From an uncultured Clostridia bacterium (GTDB lineage Bacteria > Bacillota > Clostridia > Oscillospirales > Acutalibacteraceae), in assembly GCA_944384905.1 (NCBI GenBank), contig CALWVE010000020.1:1-53412 (forward strand): a stretch of 53,412 bases of DNA. The letters run 5' to 3'. The position numbers and the translations under genes were made by a program. The first letter of the stretch is position 1, and the number at the start of each line of letters is the position of its first letter. Positions 1 to 7,220 of the stretch are shown piece after piece. Below the pieces are notes generated by a model. It saw nothing but the letters and a program-made list of their open reading frames with translations. It ran no database searches and was not told the origin of the DNA.

Positions 1-21
1 TTCTTCGCTGCCGCTACGGTC

Positions 22-324
22 GGCGCCTTGTTTGTGTGCCACTGGCACACGGCGCCCTTTTCAAAGGTTTGCGGTTTCCAAAGGCAGATTCTCGCCTGCC
101 GGCTCGGTCGGTGTTTCAATGCTTGCCACTGGCAAGCAACACCCTTTGGCCGCTCTCCGGAGAGAGCGGAATCTTTTTGCCTCTCAAAGCGCAGGAGGGT
201 AGGCAGAACTGCCACGTGATCCTTCGCGGGTAAGGCATTTCATTCACATTTGCTTCTGTCGCGCGACAGAAGATTAGGTTTTGATGTAGTCTTTATCCGC
301 GACTTGTCAGCGGGGACTCCCCGC
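22..324. repeat. Intergenic array of five inverted repeats (hairpin array 1)
   Basis: No credible gene lies in the first 350 bases. The stretch holds short perfect inverted repeats: 34-50 (arms GTGTGCC, loop ACT), 121-137 (arms GCTTGCC, loop ACT), 150-169 (arms CCGCTCTC, loop CGGA), 253-272 (20-base perfect palindrome) and 310-324 (arms GCGGGG, loop ACT). Three share the loop ACT with different stems. The 150-169 hairpin and its flank (CCCTTTG before, AATCTTT after) recur at 24397-24432. The function is unknown. They look like a dispersed intergenic repeat family rather than terminators, because most have no T-run. Confidence 0.7.
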
Positions 325-351
325 CTCGCCGGGGGTTCCCTCATAGGTTAT

Positions 352-382
352 AAAACAGTGCCCCGCCAAAAAGCAGGACACT
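352..382 (-). terminator. Intrinsic terminator of the acyl-CoA synthetase gene
   Basis: Read on the minus strand just after the stop codon, a 10-bp stem (AGTGTCCTGC with GCGGGGCACT, two G-U pairs) and a six-base loop are followed by GTTTTAT. The T-run is short but the position is right for ending the minus-strand gene at 408. Confidence 0.6.
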
Positions 383-407
383 ATTTTTATCGTATATCGT
401 ATACAGT

Positions 408-2048
408 TTACTGATCTTGTTTGCGGATCTGTGCGCGGCGGATCTTTCCGCTGATCGTTTTGGGCAGCTCCGATACAAATTCCACAATACGGGGATATTT
501 GTAAGGCGCCGTTTCTTTTTTGACAAACTGCTGCAATTCCTTGGCCAGCTCATCCGAGGGAGTAAATCCTTCGCACAGGACGATCGTAGCCTTTACAACA
601 TAGCCGCGTTCTTCGTCCGGTACGCCGGTGACGGCGCATTCCTGAACAGCCGGATGGCGAACGAGTACGTTTTCAATTTCAAACGGCCCGATTCGGTATC
701 CGCTCGATTTGATTACGTCGTCTTTGCGGCCGATATACCAGTAATAGCCGTCTGCGTCTACTTCGGCCAAATCGCCTGTGTGGTATACGCCGTTAATCCA
801 GGCGCGCGCGCTGTCACTCTCGCTGCCGCAGCTGATGCACAACCCCGGGTTGTGTCCGGGCTGAGGAAGAACCACAATTTCGCCGGTTTCGCCCGGTTTG
901 CAGAACGTTCCGTCTTCCGCCATGGTGCGGATGGCATACAGCGGGGAAGGACGGCCGATCGAACCGACTTTCACTTCATAACCGGCCAGATTGCCCACGA
1001 GCAGCGTCGTTTCCGTTTGGCCGTAGCCTTCGCGGATCAGCAGACCGGTTTCCTTGCGGAAAGCTTCGATGATGCTGGGATTCAGCGTTTCGCCTGCGGT
1101 GGTTACATAGCTCACCCCGGCAAAGTCTTCGCGCGAAAAACCGTTTTTTACGATGAAACGGTACACGGTAGGCGGCGCGCAGAACGTGGTGACGTGATAT
1201 TTGCGGATGACACGCAAAAGTTCCTCAGAGGAAAAACGCTCGTAATCATAGACCATCACCGCGCTGCCGCACAACCATTGCCCGTAGATTTTTCCCCAGG
1301 AGGCTTTTCCCCAGCCGGTATCGGATATGGTCAGATGCAGGCCGCCGTCCTGAACATTCTGCCAGTATTTGGCCGTGACGATATGCGCCAGCGGATAGGA
1401 GCCGTCGTGCGTAACGGGTTTGGGATAACCGGTCGTGCCGGAGGTAAAATACAGAATAAACGGATCGCGCATGGCAACATCTTCGCGGGGGAAATCTTCG
1501 CTTTCCTGCTGCATCTGAACGTCCAGACGCTCAAATCCGTCCTGATCTTTGCGCACATTCAGCATAAGACGCAGGGAAGCGCACTGCGAAGCCGCTTCGC
1601 GCACACTTTGCGCCAAAACTTCGTCATCGGCACAAATCAGCGTGCTGATACCGATGCAATTGATGCGGTAAACCAGATCTTCCGCTTTCAGCATATGCGT
1701 GGCCGGAACGGCAACGGCTCCCAGCTTGTGAACGGCCAGAATGGTGTACCAGTATTCATAGCGGCGCTTCAAAATCAGCATCACGCGGTCGCCTTTTTTT
1801 ACGCCCATGCGCTTTAGGCAGGCCGCCGCCTGAGAAGAAAGCCGCGACATTTCTTCAAATGAAATCGTTTTTTCAAGCCCTTCTTCGTTGCAATAGACAA
1901 GGGCTGTGCGATTGGGATCTTCTTTGGCGATGGTGTCGACGACATCATAGGCAAAGTTGAAATTGTCCGGGCAGTCAATTTGAAATTCTTTCAGCCGTCC
2001 GCAGTCATCCAGTACGCTGTGGCTGAATCGGGTATACAGAGGTTCCAT
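408..2048 (-). CDS. Acyl-CoA synthetase (AMP-forming), ANL superfamily
   Basis: A cytosolic enzyme that adenylates a carboxylic acid with ATP and passes the acyl group to CoA. The 546-residue protein is full length for the acetyl/medium-chain acyl-CoA synthetase group. Visible motifs are the phosphate loop YFTSGTTGYPKP (200-211), YGQTET (342-347), the ribose-binding Asp426 in YHTGD and the C-terminal catalytic Lys535 in ISGKIRR. ATG at 2048 is preceded by AAGGAG. The gene is monocistronic, divergent from the SEDS gene, and ends at its own terminator. The acyl substrate cannot be read from the sequence; short- or medium-chain or aromatic acids are all possible. Confidence 0.9.
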   Translation of the reverse strand: MEPLYTRFSHSVLDDCGRLKEFQIDCPDNFNFAYDVVDTIAKEDPNRTALVYCNEEGLEKTISFEEMSRLSSQAAACLKRMGVKKGDRVMLILKRRYEYWYTILAVHKLGAVAVPATHMLKAEDLVYRINCIGISTLICADDEVLAQSVREAASQCASLRLMLNVRKDQDGFERLDVQMQQESEDFPREDVAMRDPFILYFTSGTTGYPKPVTHDGSYPLAHIVTAKYWQNVQDGGLHLTISDTGWGKASWGKIYGQWLCGSAVMVYDYERFSSEELLRVIRKYHVTTFCAPPTVYRFIVKNGFSREDFAGVSYVTTAGETLNPSIIEAFRKETGLLIREGYGQTETTLLVGNLAGYEVKVGSIGRPSPLYAIRTMAEDGTFCKPGETGEIVVLPQPGHNPGLCISCGSESDSARAWINGVYHTGDLAEVDADGYYWYIGRKDDVIKSSGYRIGPFEIENVLVRHPAVQECAVTGVPDEERGYVVKATIVLCEGFTPSDELAKELQQFVKKETAPYKYPRIVEFVSELPKTISGKIRRAQIRKQDQ

Positions 2049-2442
2049 GGTTTACGACTCCTTGTTATGAGATTTATGCACAAATGCTTCCGGTGGATTG
2101 TGAAAAACAGACTGTCGTGCAAAGACACAGACAAACAAAGCTCCTTTCTGCGGCAAACAGCTGTACGCCGCGGCACGAAAAACAGGCAGCCCGCCCGCGC
2201 GATTCGCGATTGATTCGAAAAAAGCCGGAAATGGTTTTGAGAATCAGCTGTCGTATACTTAGTATCAAATTTTCCCGTTTCGTTACACAAAAAAGAAAAA
2301 TTATCCGTTTTTCTTTTGCCCCAAAGGTGTTTTGGTTGTCGAAGGGGAAGAAGCGTGTTATAATAAATCCGGTTTGGCAAGGAAAAGCCTTGCCTTAGGA
2401 AAATATCCGGTACCCGCCGGAAGGCAAAGAAAAGGAGATACT
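2049..2442. other. Divergent intergenic region, acyl-CoA synthetase / SEDS gene
   Basis: This 394-base region lies between two divergent genes. It holds the plus-strand promoter at 2336-2364 and, in the transcribed leader, a hairpin at 2375-2393 (GGCAAGG, loop AAAAG, CCTTGCC). I could not find a convincing promoter for the minus-strand synthetase gene. A near-palindrome (GATACTAAGTATAC on the minus strand) at about 2253-2266 could be a regulator site but has no independent support. No gene is evident. Confidence 0.5.
2336..2364 (+). promoter_or_regulatory. Sigma-A type promoter for the SEDS gene
   Basis: TTGTCG (2336-2341), 17-base spacer, TATAAT (2359-2364). It is correctly placed about 75 bases before the ATG at 2443. 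Confidence 0.7.
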
Positions 2443-3612
2443 ATGGAACGGGTTCGAGATTATCTGCATAGGATGGACAAAGTTTATTGGCTGATTATCA
2501 CAGCGGTTTCGGTTTTCAGCCTGGTGATTTTAAAGAGCGTTTCCCGCGCCACCAACACGGATTACTTTCAGACACAGTTGTTTGCGGTGATTCTGGGATA
2601 TGGCGCGGCGTTTGTGATCACCCTGTTCGATTATAAGGACATCGCTTCGTTTTGGCATGTCATCGCCGGATTTTCAGTTCTTTTGATGGTGTATACCATT
2701 TTGTTCGGCGATGCAGTCACCAGCAGCGGCGGCGTAAACGCCCGTGCGTGGATCAATATCGCCGGACGTACATTCCAATCGTCTGAGCTGGTTAAAATTG
2801 CGTTTATGATCACATATGCCAAACATATTTCTATTTTAAAAGAAAACAATCTGCTCCATCGTTTTTGGCATGTCTGCCTGTTGGGCGTTCATGCGCTGGT
2901 TCCCGTTATGCTCTGCCACTTGCAGGGCGACGACGGCGCCGCCGTGGTGTTTATCGCCATGTTCCTGTTTATGAGTTTTGGCGGCGGCGTGCAGAAGCGT
3001 TATTTCCTCTTGATTGCCGGTGTGGCGCTGCTCGCGCTGCCGCTTATGTGGAACTATGTGCTGGAACCGTATCAGAAAGCGCGTTTCACCGCCGTGTACA
3101 ATCTGGATGATCCGAATGTTATGATGGGAGACGGCTGGCAGCAATATCAGGCGCGTACTTCTATTGGCAGCGGACAGTTTTGGGGCAAGGGTTTGTTCAA
3201 CGGCCCGCGTGTAGAAGAGAACATGGTGACGTTCCAGCACAGCGACTTCATTTTCTCGGTTGTCGGCGAAGAGCTGGGCTTTGTGGGCTGCACGGCGCTG
3301 ATTCTTTTGCTGGCTGTTCTGCTGATTAAAACGCTGCTGATCGCGTTTAAAGCGCGCGATACGCTGGGAACCTGCATCTGCTTTGGCTTTTTCGGTTTGA
3401 TTTTTGTTCAGAGCGTGGTCAACATCGGCATGTGTCTGGCGCTGTTCCCGGTTATGGGCGTTACGCTTCCGTTTTTCAGCGCCGGCGGTTCTTCGGCCGC
3501 GTGCCTGTATTTCGGATATGGGCTGGTGCAGGCTGTGAGCATGCGCAGGATGGAAGTAGAAGGGCTGGATCTTGCCCGGCAGGGACGGCGCAAACCGGCT
3601 TTGAAGCTTTGA
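2443..3612 (+). CDS. SEDS-family cell-shape/division protein (RodA/FtsW-like)
   Basis: A polytopic membrane protein of the shape, elongation, division and sporulation family, which polymerises lipid II into glycan strands together with a class B penicillin-binding protein. The 389-residue protein has about ten hydrophobic segments. Family signatures are visible: SSELVKIAF, GDDGAAVVF, SDFIFSVVGEELGF and MGVTLPFFSAGGSS near the C-terminus. The start was chosen at ATG 2443 because AAAGGAGA lies just upstream. The frame is open further upstream, but no ribosome site supports a longer protein. No partner transpeptidase is adjacent, so RodA, FtsW or a sporulation paralogue cannot be separated. RodA-like is favoured. 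Confidence 0.85.
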   Translation: MERVRDYLHRMDKVYWLIITAVSVFSLVILKSVSRATNTDYFQTQLFAVILGYGAAFVITLFDYKDIASFWHVIAGFSVLLMVYTILFGDAVTSSGGVNARAWINIAGRTFQSSELVKIAFMITYAKHISILKENNLLHRFWHVCLLGVHALVPVMLCHLQGDDGAAVVFIAMFLFMSFGGGVQKRYFLLIAGVALLALPLMWNYVLEPYQKARFTAVYNLDDPNVMMGDGWQQYQARTSIGSGQFWGKGLFNGPRVEENMVTFQHSDFIFSVVGEELGFVGCTALILLLAVLLIKTLLIAFKARDTLGTCICFGFFGLIFVQSVVNIGMCLALFPVMGVTLPFFSAGGSSAACLYFGYGLVQAVSMRRMEVEGLDLARQGRRKPALKL

Positions 3613-3642
3613 GGTTGATTGGAAGAAAAGGGGGTTCCTTTG

Positions 3643-4260
3643 ATGGAAGATGCATTTGTCTGGCTCGATTGGGCGCGTGAATTGCAGTCGCTGGCGCAGG
3701 CCGGTCTGGCTTATTCCAAAGACGTGTACGATCTGGAACGGTTTGCCCGCATCCGAGAAATTTCGGCGGAAATCATGAGCCGCCAGACCGAATTGCCGCT
3801 GGAAAAGATCCGCAGCCTGTTTTGCAACGAAACGGGATATCAGACCCCGAAAATCGATACGCGTGCCGCTATTATCCGCGGCGATACGATTCTGTTGGTG
3901 CAGGAACGCGACGGAACCTGGGCCTTGCCGGGCGGCTGGTGTGACGCCGATCAGACCATTGCGGCCAATACCGTGAAAGAAACCCGGGAAGAAGCCGGGC
4001 TGGATGTGCGGCCAATTCGCCTGGTTGCACTGCACGGCGCGCACCGCAACCACGCCGTGTGCCCGTATGGCATCTGCAAGGCGTTCGTTTTGTGTGAAGA
4101 GCTGAGCGGTGCATTTGAGCCCAATACCGAAACGATTGCCAGCGGTTATTTCTCGCTGGATAATCTGCCGCCGCTTGCCACACAGAAGAATACGCCCGAA
4201 CAGATCGCCTTGTGTTTTGAGGCGGCTCGGGCAGCAAACTGGGAAACGCAGTTTGATTGA
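3643..4260 (+). CDS. NUDIX hydrolase with N-terminal helical domain
   Basis: A 205-residue hydrolase of nucleoside-diphosphate-linked substrates; related proteins often act on ADP-ribose. The N-terminal 60 residues match the helical extension seen in one NUDIX subgroup, followed by the NUDIX fold from about residue 65. The NUDIX box reads GWCDADQ...VKETREEAGL: the usual first Glu is Gln and RE is KE, while the metal-binding REEAG is kept. The ATG at 3643 has AAGGGGG eight bases upstream. A TTG at 3619 would add eight residues but has no ribosome site. It lies 30 bases after the SEDS gene and is probably cotranscribed. Confidence 0.85.
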   Translation: MEDAFVWLDWARELQSLAQAGLAYSKDVYDLERFARIREISAEIMSRQTELPLEKIRSLFCNETGYQTPKIDTRAAIIRGDTILLVQERDGTWALPGGWCDADQTIAANTVKETREEAGLDVRPIRLVALHGAHRNHAVCPYGICKAFVLCEELSGAFEPNTETIASGYFSLDNLPPLATQKNTPEQIALCFEAARAANWETQFD

Positions 4261-4321
4261 TTAAAGAAAACGCTGGAGTGGTGGCGAAAAAAGCTTATAA
4301 AATGAACGTTAAAGTTTTACT

Positions 4322-4480
4322 CGATTTTTTTCAAAAAATCGTGGGGTCGAGGGGCAAAGCCCCCGGCGCACCCCGCAGGGTGCGAAATACTTTTGCGTCA
4401 CAAAGCGCAGGATGGGATGAGAAAACAGACCGGTGGACTGTTTTCGAGGGGAAACCCACGCGTTTAGAGGGGTTTCCCCT
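4322..4480. repeat. Intergenic inverted-repeat array (hairpin array 2)
   Basis: The 403-base gap 4261-4663 has no credible gene. It contains five inverted repeats in a row: 4322-4341 (arms CGATTTTTT), 4351-4363 (GGGGC, AAA, GCCCC), 4367-4384 (CGCACCC, loop CGCA), 4421-4445 (GAAAACAG, nine-base loop) and 4447-4480 (11-bp arms AGGGGAAACCC). The 4351-4363 unit is identical to one at 24387-24399, and the CGCA loop recurs at 24414-24417. The same modular style is seen at 22-324 and 24354-24524. Confidence 0.7.
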
Positions 4481-4587
4481 GCTTATGATTTGCACAAATG
4501 CAATGGCTGTGAGTTTTTATTCGGCTGAACTGCTTTTTTATCGGTTCTTTTGTGCAAACGATGGGTTACTCGTCTTTTTACAGATTG

Positions 4588-4614
4588 ACGCGCAGACCGT
4601 TGTCTGCGCGTTTT
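4588..4614 (+). terminator. Terminator-like hairpin before the response regulator gene
   Basis: A 10-bp perfect stem (ACGCGCAGAC with GTCTGCGCGT, loop CGTT) is followed by TTTC. It probably ends transcription from the SEDS/NUDIX side. A second inverted repeat (CCTGG...CCAGG with inner GGTTTT...AAAACC, 4623-4650) lies between it and the next start codon. Confidence 0.55.
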
Positions 4615-4663
4615 CGGCATAGCCTGGTTTTGATCGAAAACCTTACCAGGGAAGAGGAGAAGC

Positions 4664-5338
4664 ATGAAGTATCGTATTTTGATTGTGGAAGATGATCCGG
4701 GCATTGCGTCCGCGGTTGCGCGGCAGACGCAGATGTGGGATCTGGACGCCCGGTGCGTGGAAAATTTCCGGGATGTTTTGCAGGAATTCGCCCAGTATGA
4801 TCCCCATCTGGTTTTGATGGATATTTCACTGCCGTTTTTCAATGGCTACCACTGGTGCACGGAAATTCGCAAAATTTCCAAGGTGCCGATTTTGTTCCTT
4901 TCGTCGGCTTCGGATAATATGAATATCGTCATGGCCATGAATATGGGCGCAGATGATTTTATCGCCAAGCCGTTCGATCAGAATGTTCTGATGGCCAAAA
5001 TCCAGGCCATGCTGCGCAGAACCTATGATTTTGCGGCGGCTGTGCCGATGCTCGAACACCGCGGCGCCTGGCTGAATACGGGCGATAATACCCTAACTTA
5101 CGAAGGCCAAGTGCTCGATCTGAGCAAAAACGAATACCGGATTCTGCTGGCGCTGATGGAGAACAAAGGAAAAGTTGTTAGCCGCGAAAAGCTGATGGAA
5201 CGCCTTTGGGAAACGGATAGCTATGTGGACGAAAATACGCTGACGGTTAACATCAATCGTCTGAGAAAAAAGCTGGACGCGATGGGGCTTGCAGACTTTA
5301 TCGTTACCAAATTCGGGGTCGGCTATCGGATCGGATAA
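4664..5338 (+). CDS. OmpR-family response regulator, BceR-like
   Basis: A cytosolic DNA-binding regulator of 224 residues. It has a receiver domain (residues 1-115; acidic pocket Glu9/Asp10/Asp11, phosphoacceptor Asp53, Lys102 in AKPFD) and a C-terminal winged-helix domain (about 130-224). It sits 12 bases before a short-loop membrane kinase and upstream of an ABC ATPase and large permease, the arrangement known for bacitracin/peptide-sensing Bce systems. Its likely target is the operator at 6350-6363. The ATG at 4664 follows GGGAAGAGGAGAAGC. The antimicrobial that is sensed cannot be told. Confidence 0.88.
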   Translation: MKYRILIVEDDPGIASAVARQTQMWDLDARCVENFRDVLQEFAQYDPHLVLMDISLPFFNGYHWCTEIRKISKVPILFLSSASDNMNIVMAMNMGADDFIAKPFDQNVLMAKIQAMLRRTYDFAAAVPMLEHRGAWLNTGDNTLTYEGQVLDLSKNEYRILLALMENKGKVVSREKLMERLWETDSYVDENTLTVNINRLRKKLDAMGLADFIVTKFGVGYRIG

Positions 5339-5350
5339 GAGGGGAAACGG

Positions 5351-6340
5351 ATGCAGATTTTTAAATTTTACTGGAAACAGCGCAAACGGGCCATTCTCTT
5401 TTTCTTGCTGGCCTCGTCCATTTTTTTGCTTACTTTTTTCCTGTATGATCTGCCGCTGATGGCCGTTTTGTACCCCATCCTGATTTGTGTGGTGCTGGGG
5501 ATTATCCTTTTTGCCTGGGATGTTCGGGATGTTTGGCGCAAGCATAACCGGCTTGCTGAAATCAGCCGCCTTCCGGCTGCGCTGATGGATCATTTGCCCG
5601 AGGTTCGCTCTTTGGATGACGCCGATTATCAGGCGATTCTCGAAGCGCTTCGTCAGGAGCAAAAAGACCTGCGGACGACGATGAACCTGCGTTATCAGGA
5701 TCGTTTGGACTACTACACCATTTGGGCGCATCAAATCAAAACGCCGATTGCCTCTATGCGTCTGACGCTGCAAAACGAAGATTCTCCGCTTTCGCGTCAG
5801 CTGGCAGAAGAAGTTCAGCGCATCGAGCAATATGTCGAGATGGTTTTGGTTTTTCTTCGGCTGGATTCCGATTCCAACGACTATGTGTTCCGCAATCAGG
5901 ATCTCGATCCGATTATCAAAGACGCCGTGCGTAAGTTTTCAAATCAGTTTATCCGCAAAAAGCTTCGCCTTTGTTATGAACCGCTGCATGTCTCGGTTTT
6001 GACGGATGAAAAATGGCTTTCGTTTGTGATCGAACAGGTTTTATCCAATGCGCTTAAATATACGCAGTCCGGCCAGATTACGATCGAGCTGGAAGAACCG
6101 CTTACCCTTTGTATCCGCGATACGGGAATCGGCATTGCGCCAGAAGATCTGCCGCGCGTGTTTGAGAAAAGCTATACCGGATACAACGGCCGCACGGATA
6201 AAAAAGCCAGCGGCATCGGTTTGTATCTGTGCAGGCAGATCTGTACCCGCTTGGGTCACCGTATCTGGATTAATTCCTCTTTAGAAAGCGGTACGGTTGT
6301 GCGCATCGGCCTGGAACATCGGGAACTGAAGCCGGAATAA
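5351..6340 (+). CDS. Intramembrane-sensing histidine kinase, BceS-like
   Basis: A 329-residue membrane kinase with two N-terminal transmembrane helices (about residues 16-31 and 37-56) and almost no extracellular loop, typical of kinases that sense through a partner ABC transporter. The DHp helix carries the phosphorylated His127 in HQIKTPIASM. The ATPase domain shows the N box (EQVLSNALKY), the G1 box (IRDTGIGIAPEDL) and the G2 box (KASGIGLYLC). It follows the response regulator by 12 bases. By family precedent, flux through BceAB would control its activity. Confidence 0.88.
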   Translation: MQIFKFYWKQRKRAILFFLLASSIFLLTFFLYDLPLMAVLYPILICVVLGIILFAWDVRDVWRKHNRLAEISRLPAALMDHLPEVRSLDDADYQAILEALRQEQKDLRTTMNLRYQDRLDYYTIWAHQIKTPIASMRLTLQNEDSPLSRQLAEEVQRIEQYVEMVLVFLRLDSDSNDYVFRNQDLDPIIKDAVRKFSNQFIRKKLRLCYEPLHVSVLTDEKWLSFVIEQVLSNALKYTQSGQITIELEEPLTLCIRDTGIGIAPEDLPRVFEKSYTGYNGRTDKKASGIGLYLCRQICTRLGHRIWINSSLESGTVVRIGLEHRELKPE

Positions 6341-6349
6341 ACGGACTTC

Positions 6350-6363
6350 TTACAAAAATGTAA
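6350..6363 (+). promoter_or_regulatory. BceR-type operator and putative transporter promoter
   Basis: A perfect inverted repeat TTACA-AAAA-TGTAA, extended to CTTAC...GTAAG at 6349-6364. This is the TNACA-N4-TGTAA type of site described for BceR-like regulators in Bacillus. A further TGTAA half-site follows at about 6379-6384. A TACAAT box (6419-6424) lies downstream without a good -35 element, as expected for an activator-dependent promoter. It controls the ATPase gene starting at 6456. Confidence 0.7.
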
Positions 6364-6455
6364 GATTTCAAAGGGGAAATGTAAGCCGAATCGATGGCGG
6401 TGCATTTCCCTTTTTTGATACAATAGGTTCGCAAAACAAAAGGAGGCATGAAAAG

Positions 6456-7220
6456 ATGAGTATTTTAGAGGTCGACGCGGTTCAAAAGATTTATACCACG
6501 CGTTTTGGAGGCAATCAGGTTCAGGCGCTTTCGCATGTCAGTTTTCAGGTGGAAGAGGGCGAATATGTCGCCATTATGGGTGAATCCGGTTCGGGCAAAA
6601 CCACCTTGCTGAATATTCTGGCGGCTTTGGATAAGCCCACATCCGGCAGCGTGCGGCTGGATGGAATGGATCTCTCCAAAATCAAGGAATCGGCGATCGC
6701 CGCTTTCCGCCGCGATCATCTGGGATTTGTGTTCCAGGATTTCAACCTGCTTGATACGTTTTCGCTCGAGGATAATATCTATCTGCCGCTGGTGCTTTCC
6801 GGCAAGAAACCGAACGAAATGAAACAGCGGCTGATGCCGATTGCCGAACAGCTTGGCATTGTGAAGCTGCTCAAAAAATATCCGTATGAGGTTTCCGGCG
6901 GTCAGAAACAGCGTGCCGCCGTGGCTCGCGCGCTGATTACAAATCCGCGCCTGATTTTGGCCGATGAACCCACCGGTGCGCTTGATTCCAAATCGACCGA
7001 TGAATTGTTGCGTCTGTTTGGCGAGATCAACCGCAGCGGACAGACGATTTTGATGGTCACACATTCGGTCAAGGCGGCCAGCCACGCCAGCCGTGTTCTG
7101 TTTATCAAAGACGGCGAAGTGTATCATCAGATTTACCGCGGCGGCAGCACGGAAAATGAACTGTATCAGAAAATTTCGGATACGCTGACCATGCTTACAA
7201 CAGGCGGTGAACACAAATGA
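6456..7220 (+). CDS. ABC transporter ATP-binding protein, BceA-like
   Basis: A 254-residue ATPase of the MacB/LolD/BceA type that powers the permease encoded next. Walker A is GESGSGKTT (42-50), the Q loop is FQDFNL, the signature is VSGGQKQR, Walker B is LILADEP and the H loop His is in MVTHS. A strong AAAGGAGG precedes ATG 6456. The stop overlaps the permease start by four bases (ATGA), so the two are translationally coupled. In the family the complex removes peptide antibiotics from lipid II-cycle targets and also signals to the kinase. Confidence 0.93.
   Translation: MSILEVDAVQKIYTTRFGGNQVQALSHVSFQVEEGEYVAIMGESGSGKTTLLNILAALDKPTSGSVRLDGMDLSKIKESAIAAFRRDHLGFVFQDFNLLDTFSLEDNIYLPLVLSGKKPNEMKQRLMPIAEQLGIVKLLKKYPYEVSGGQKQRAAVARALITNPRLILADEPTGALDSKSTDELLRLFGEINRSGQTILMVTHSVKAASHASRVLFIKDGEVYHQIYRGGSTENELYQKISDTLTMLTTGGEHK

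Noticed and set aside
22..324. A CRISPR array, suggested by repeated short palindromes
   Set aside because: The repeats differ in stem sequence and spacing and there is no constant repeat-spacer period.
417..1817. A 466-codon plus-strand frame opposite the acyl-CoA synthetase
   Set aside because: Antisense shadow of a gene with clear motifs on the other strand.
4257..4622. A 121-codon plus-strand frame in the gap before the response regulator
   Set aside because: It runs through the hairpin array, lacks a ribosome site and has no protein-like composition.
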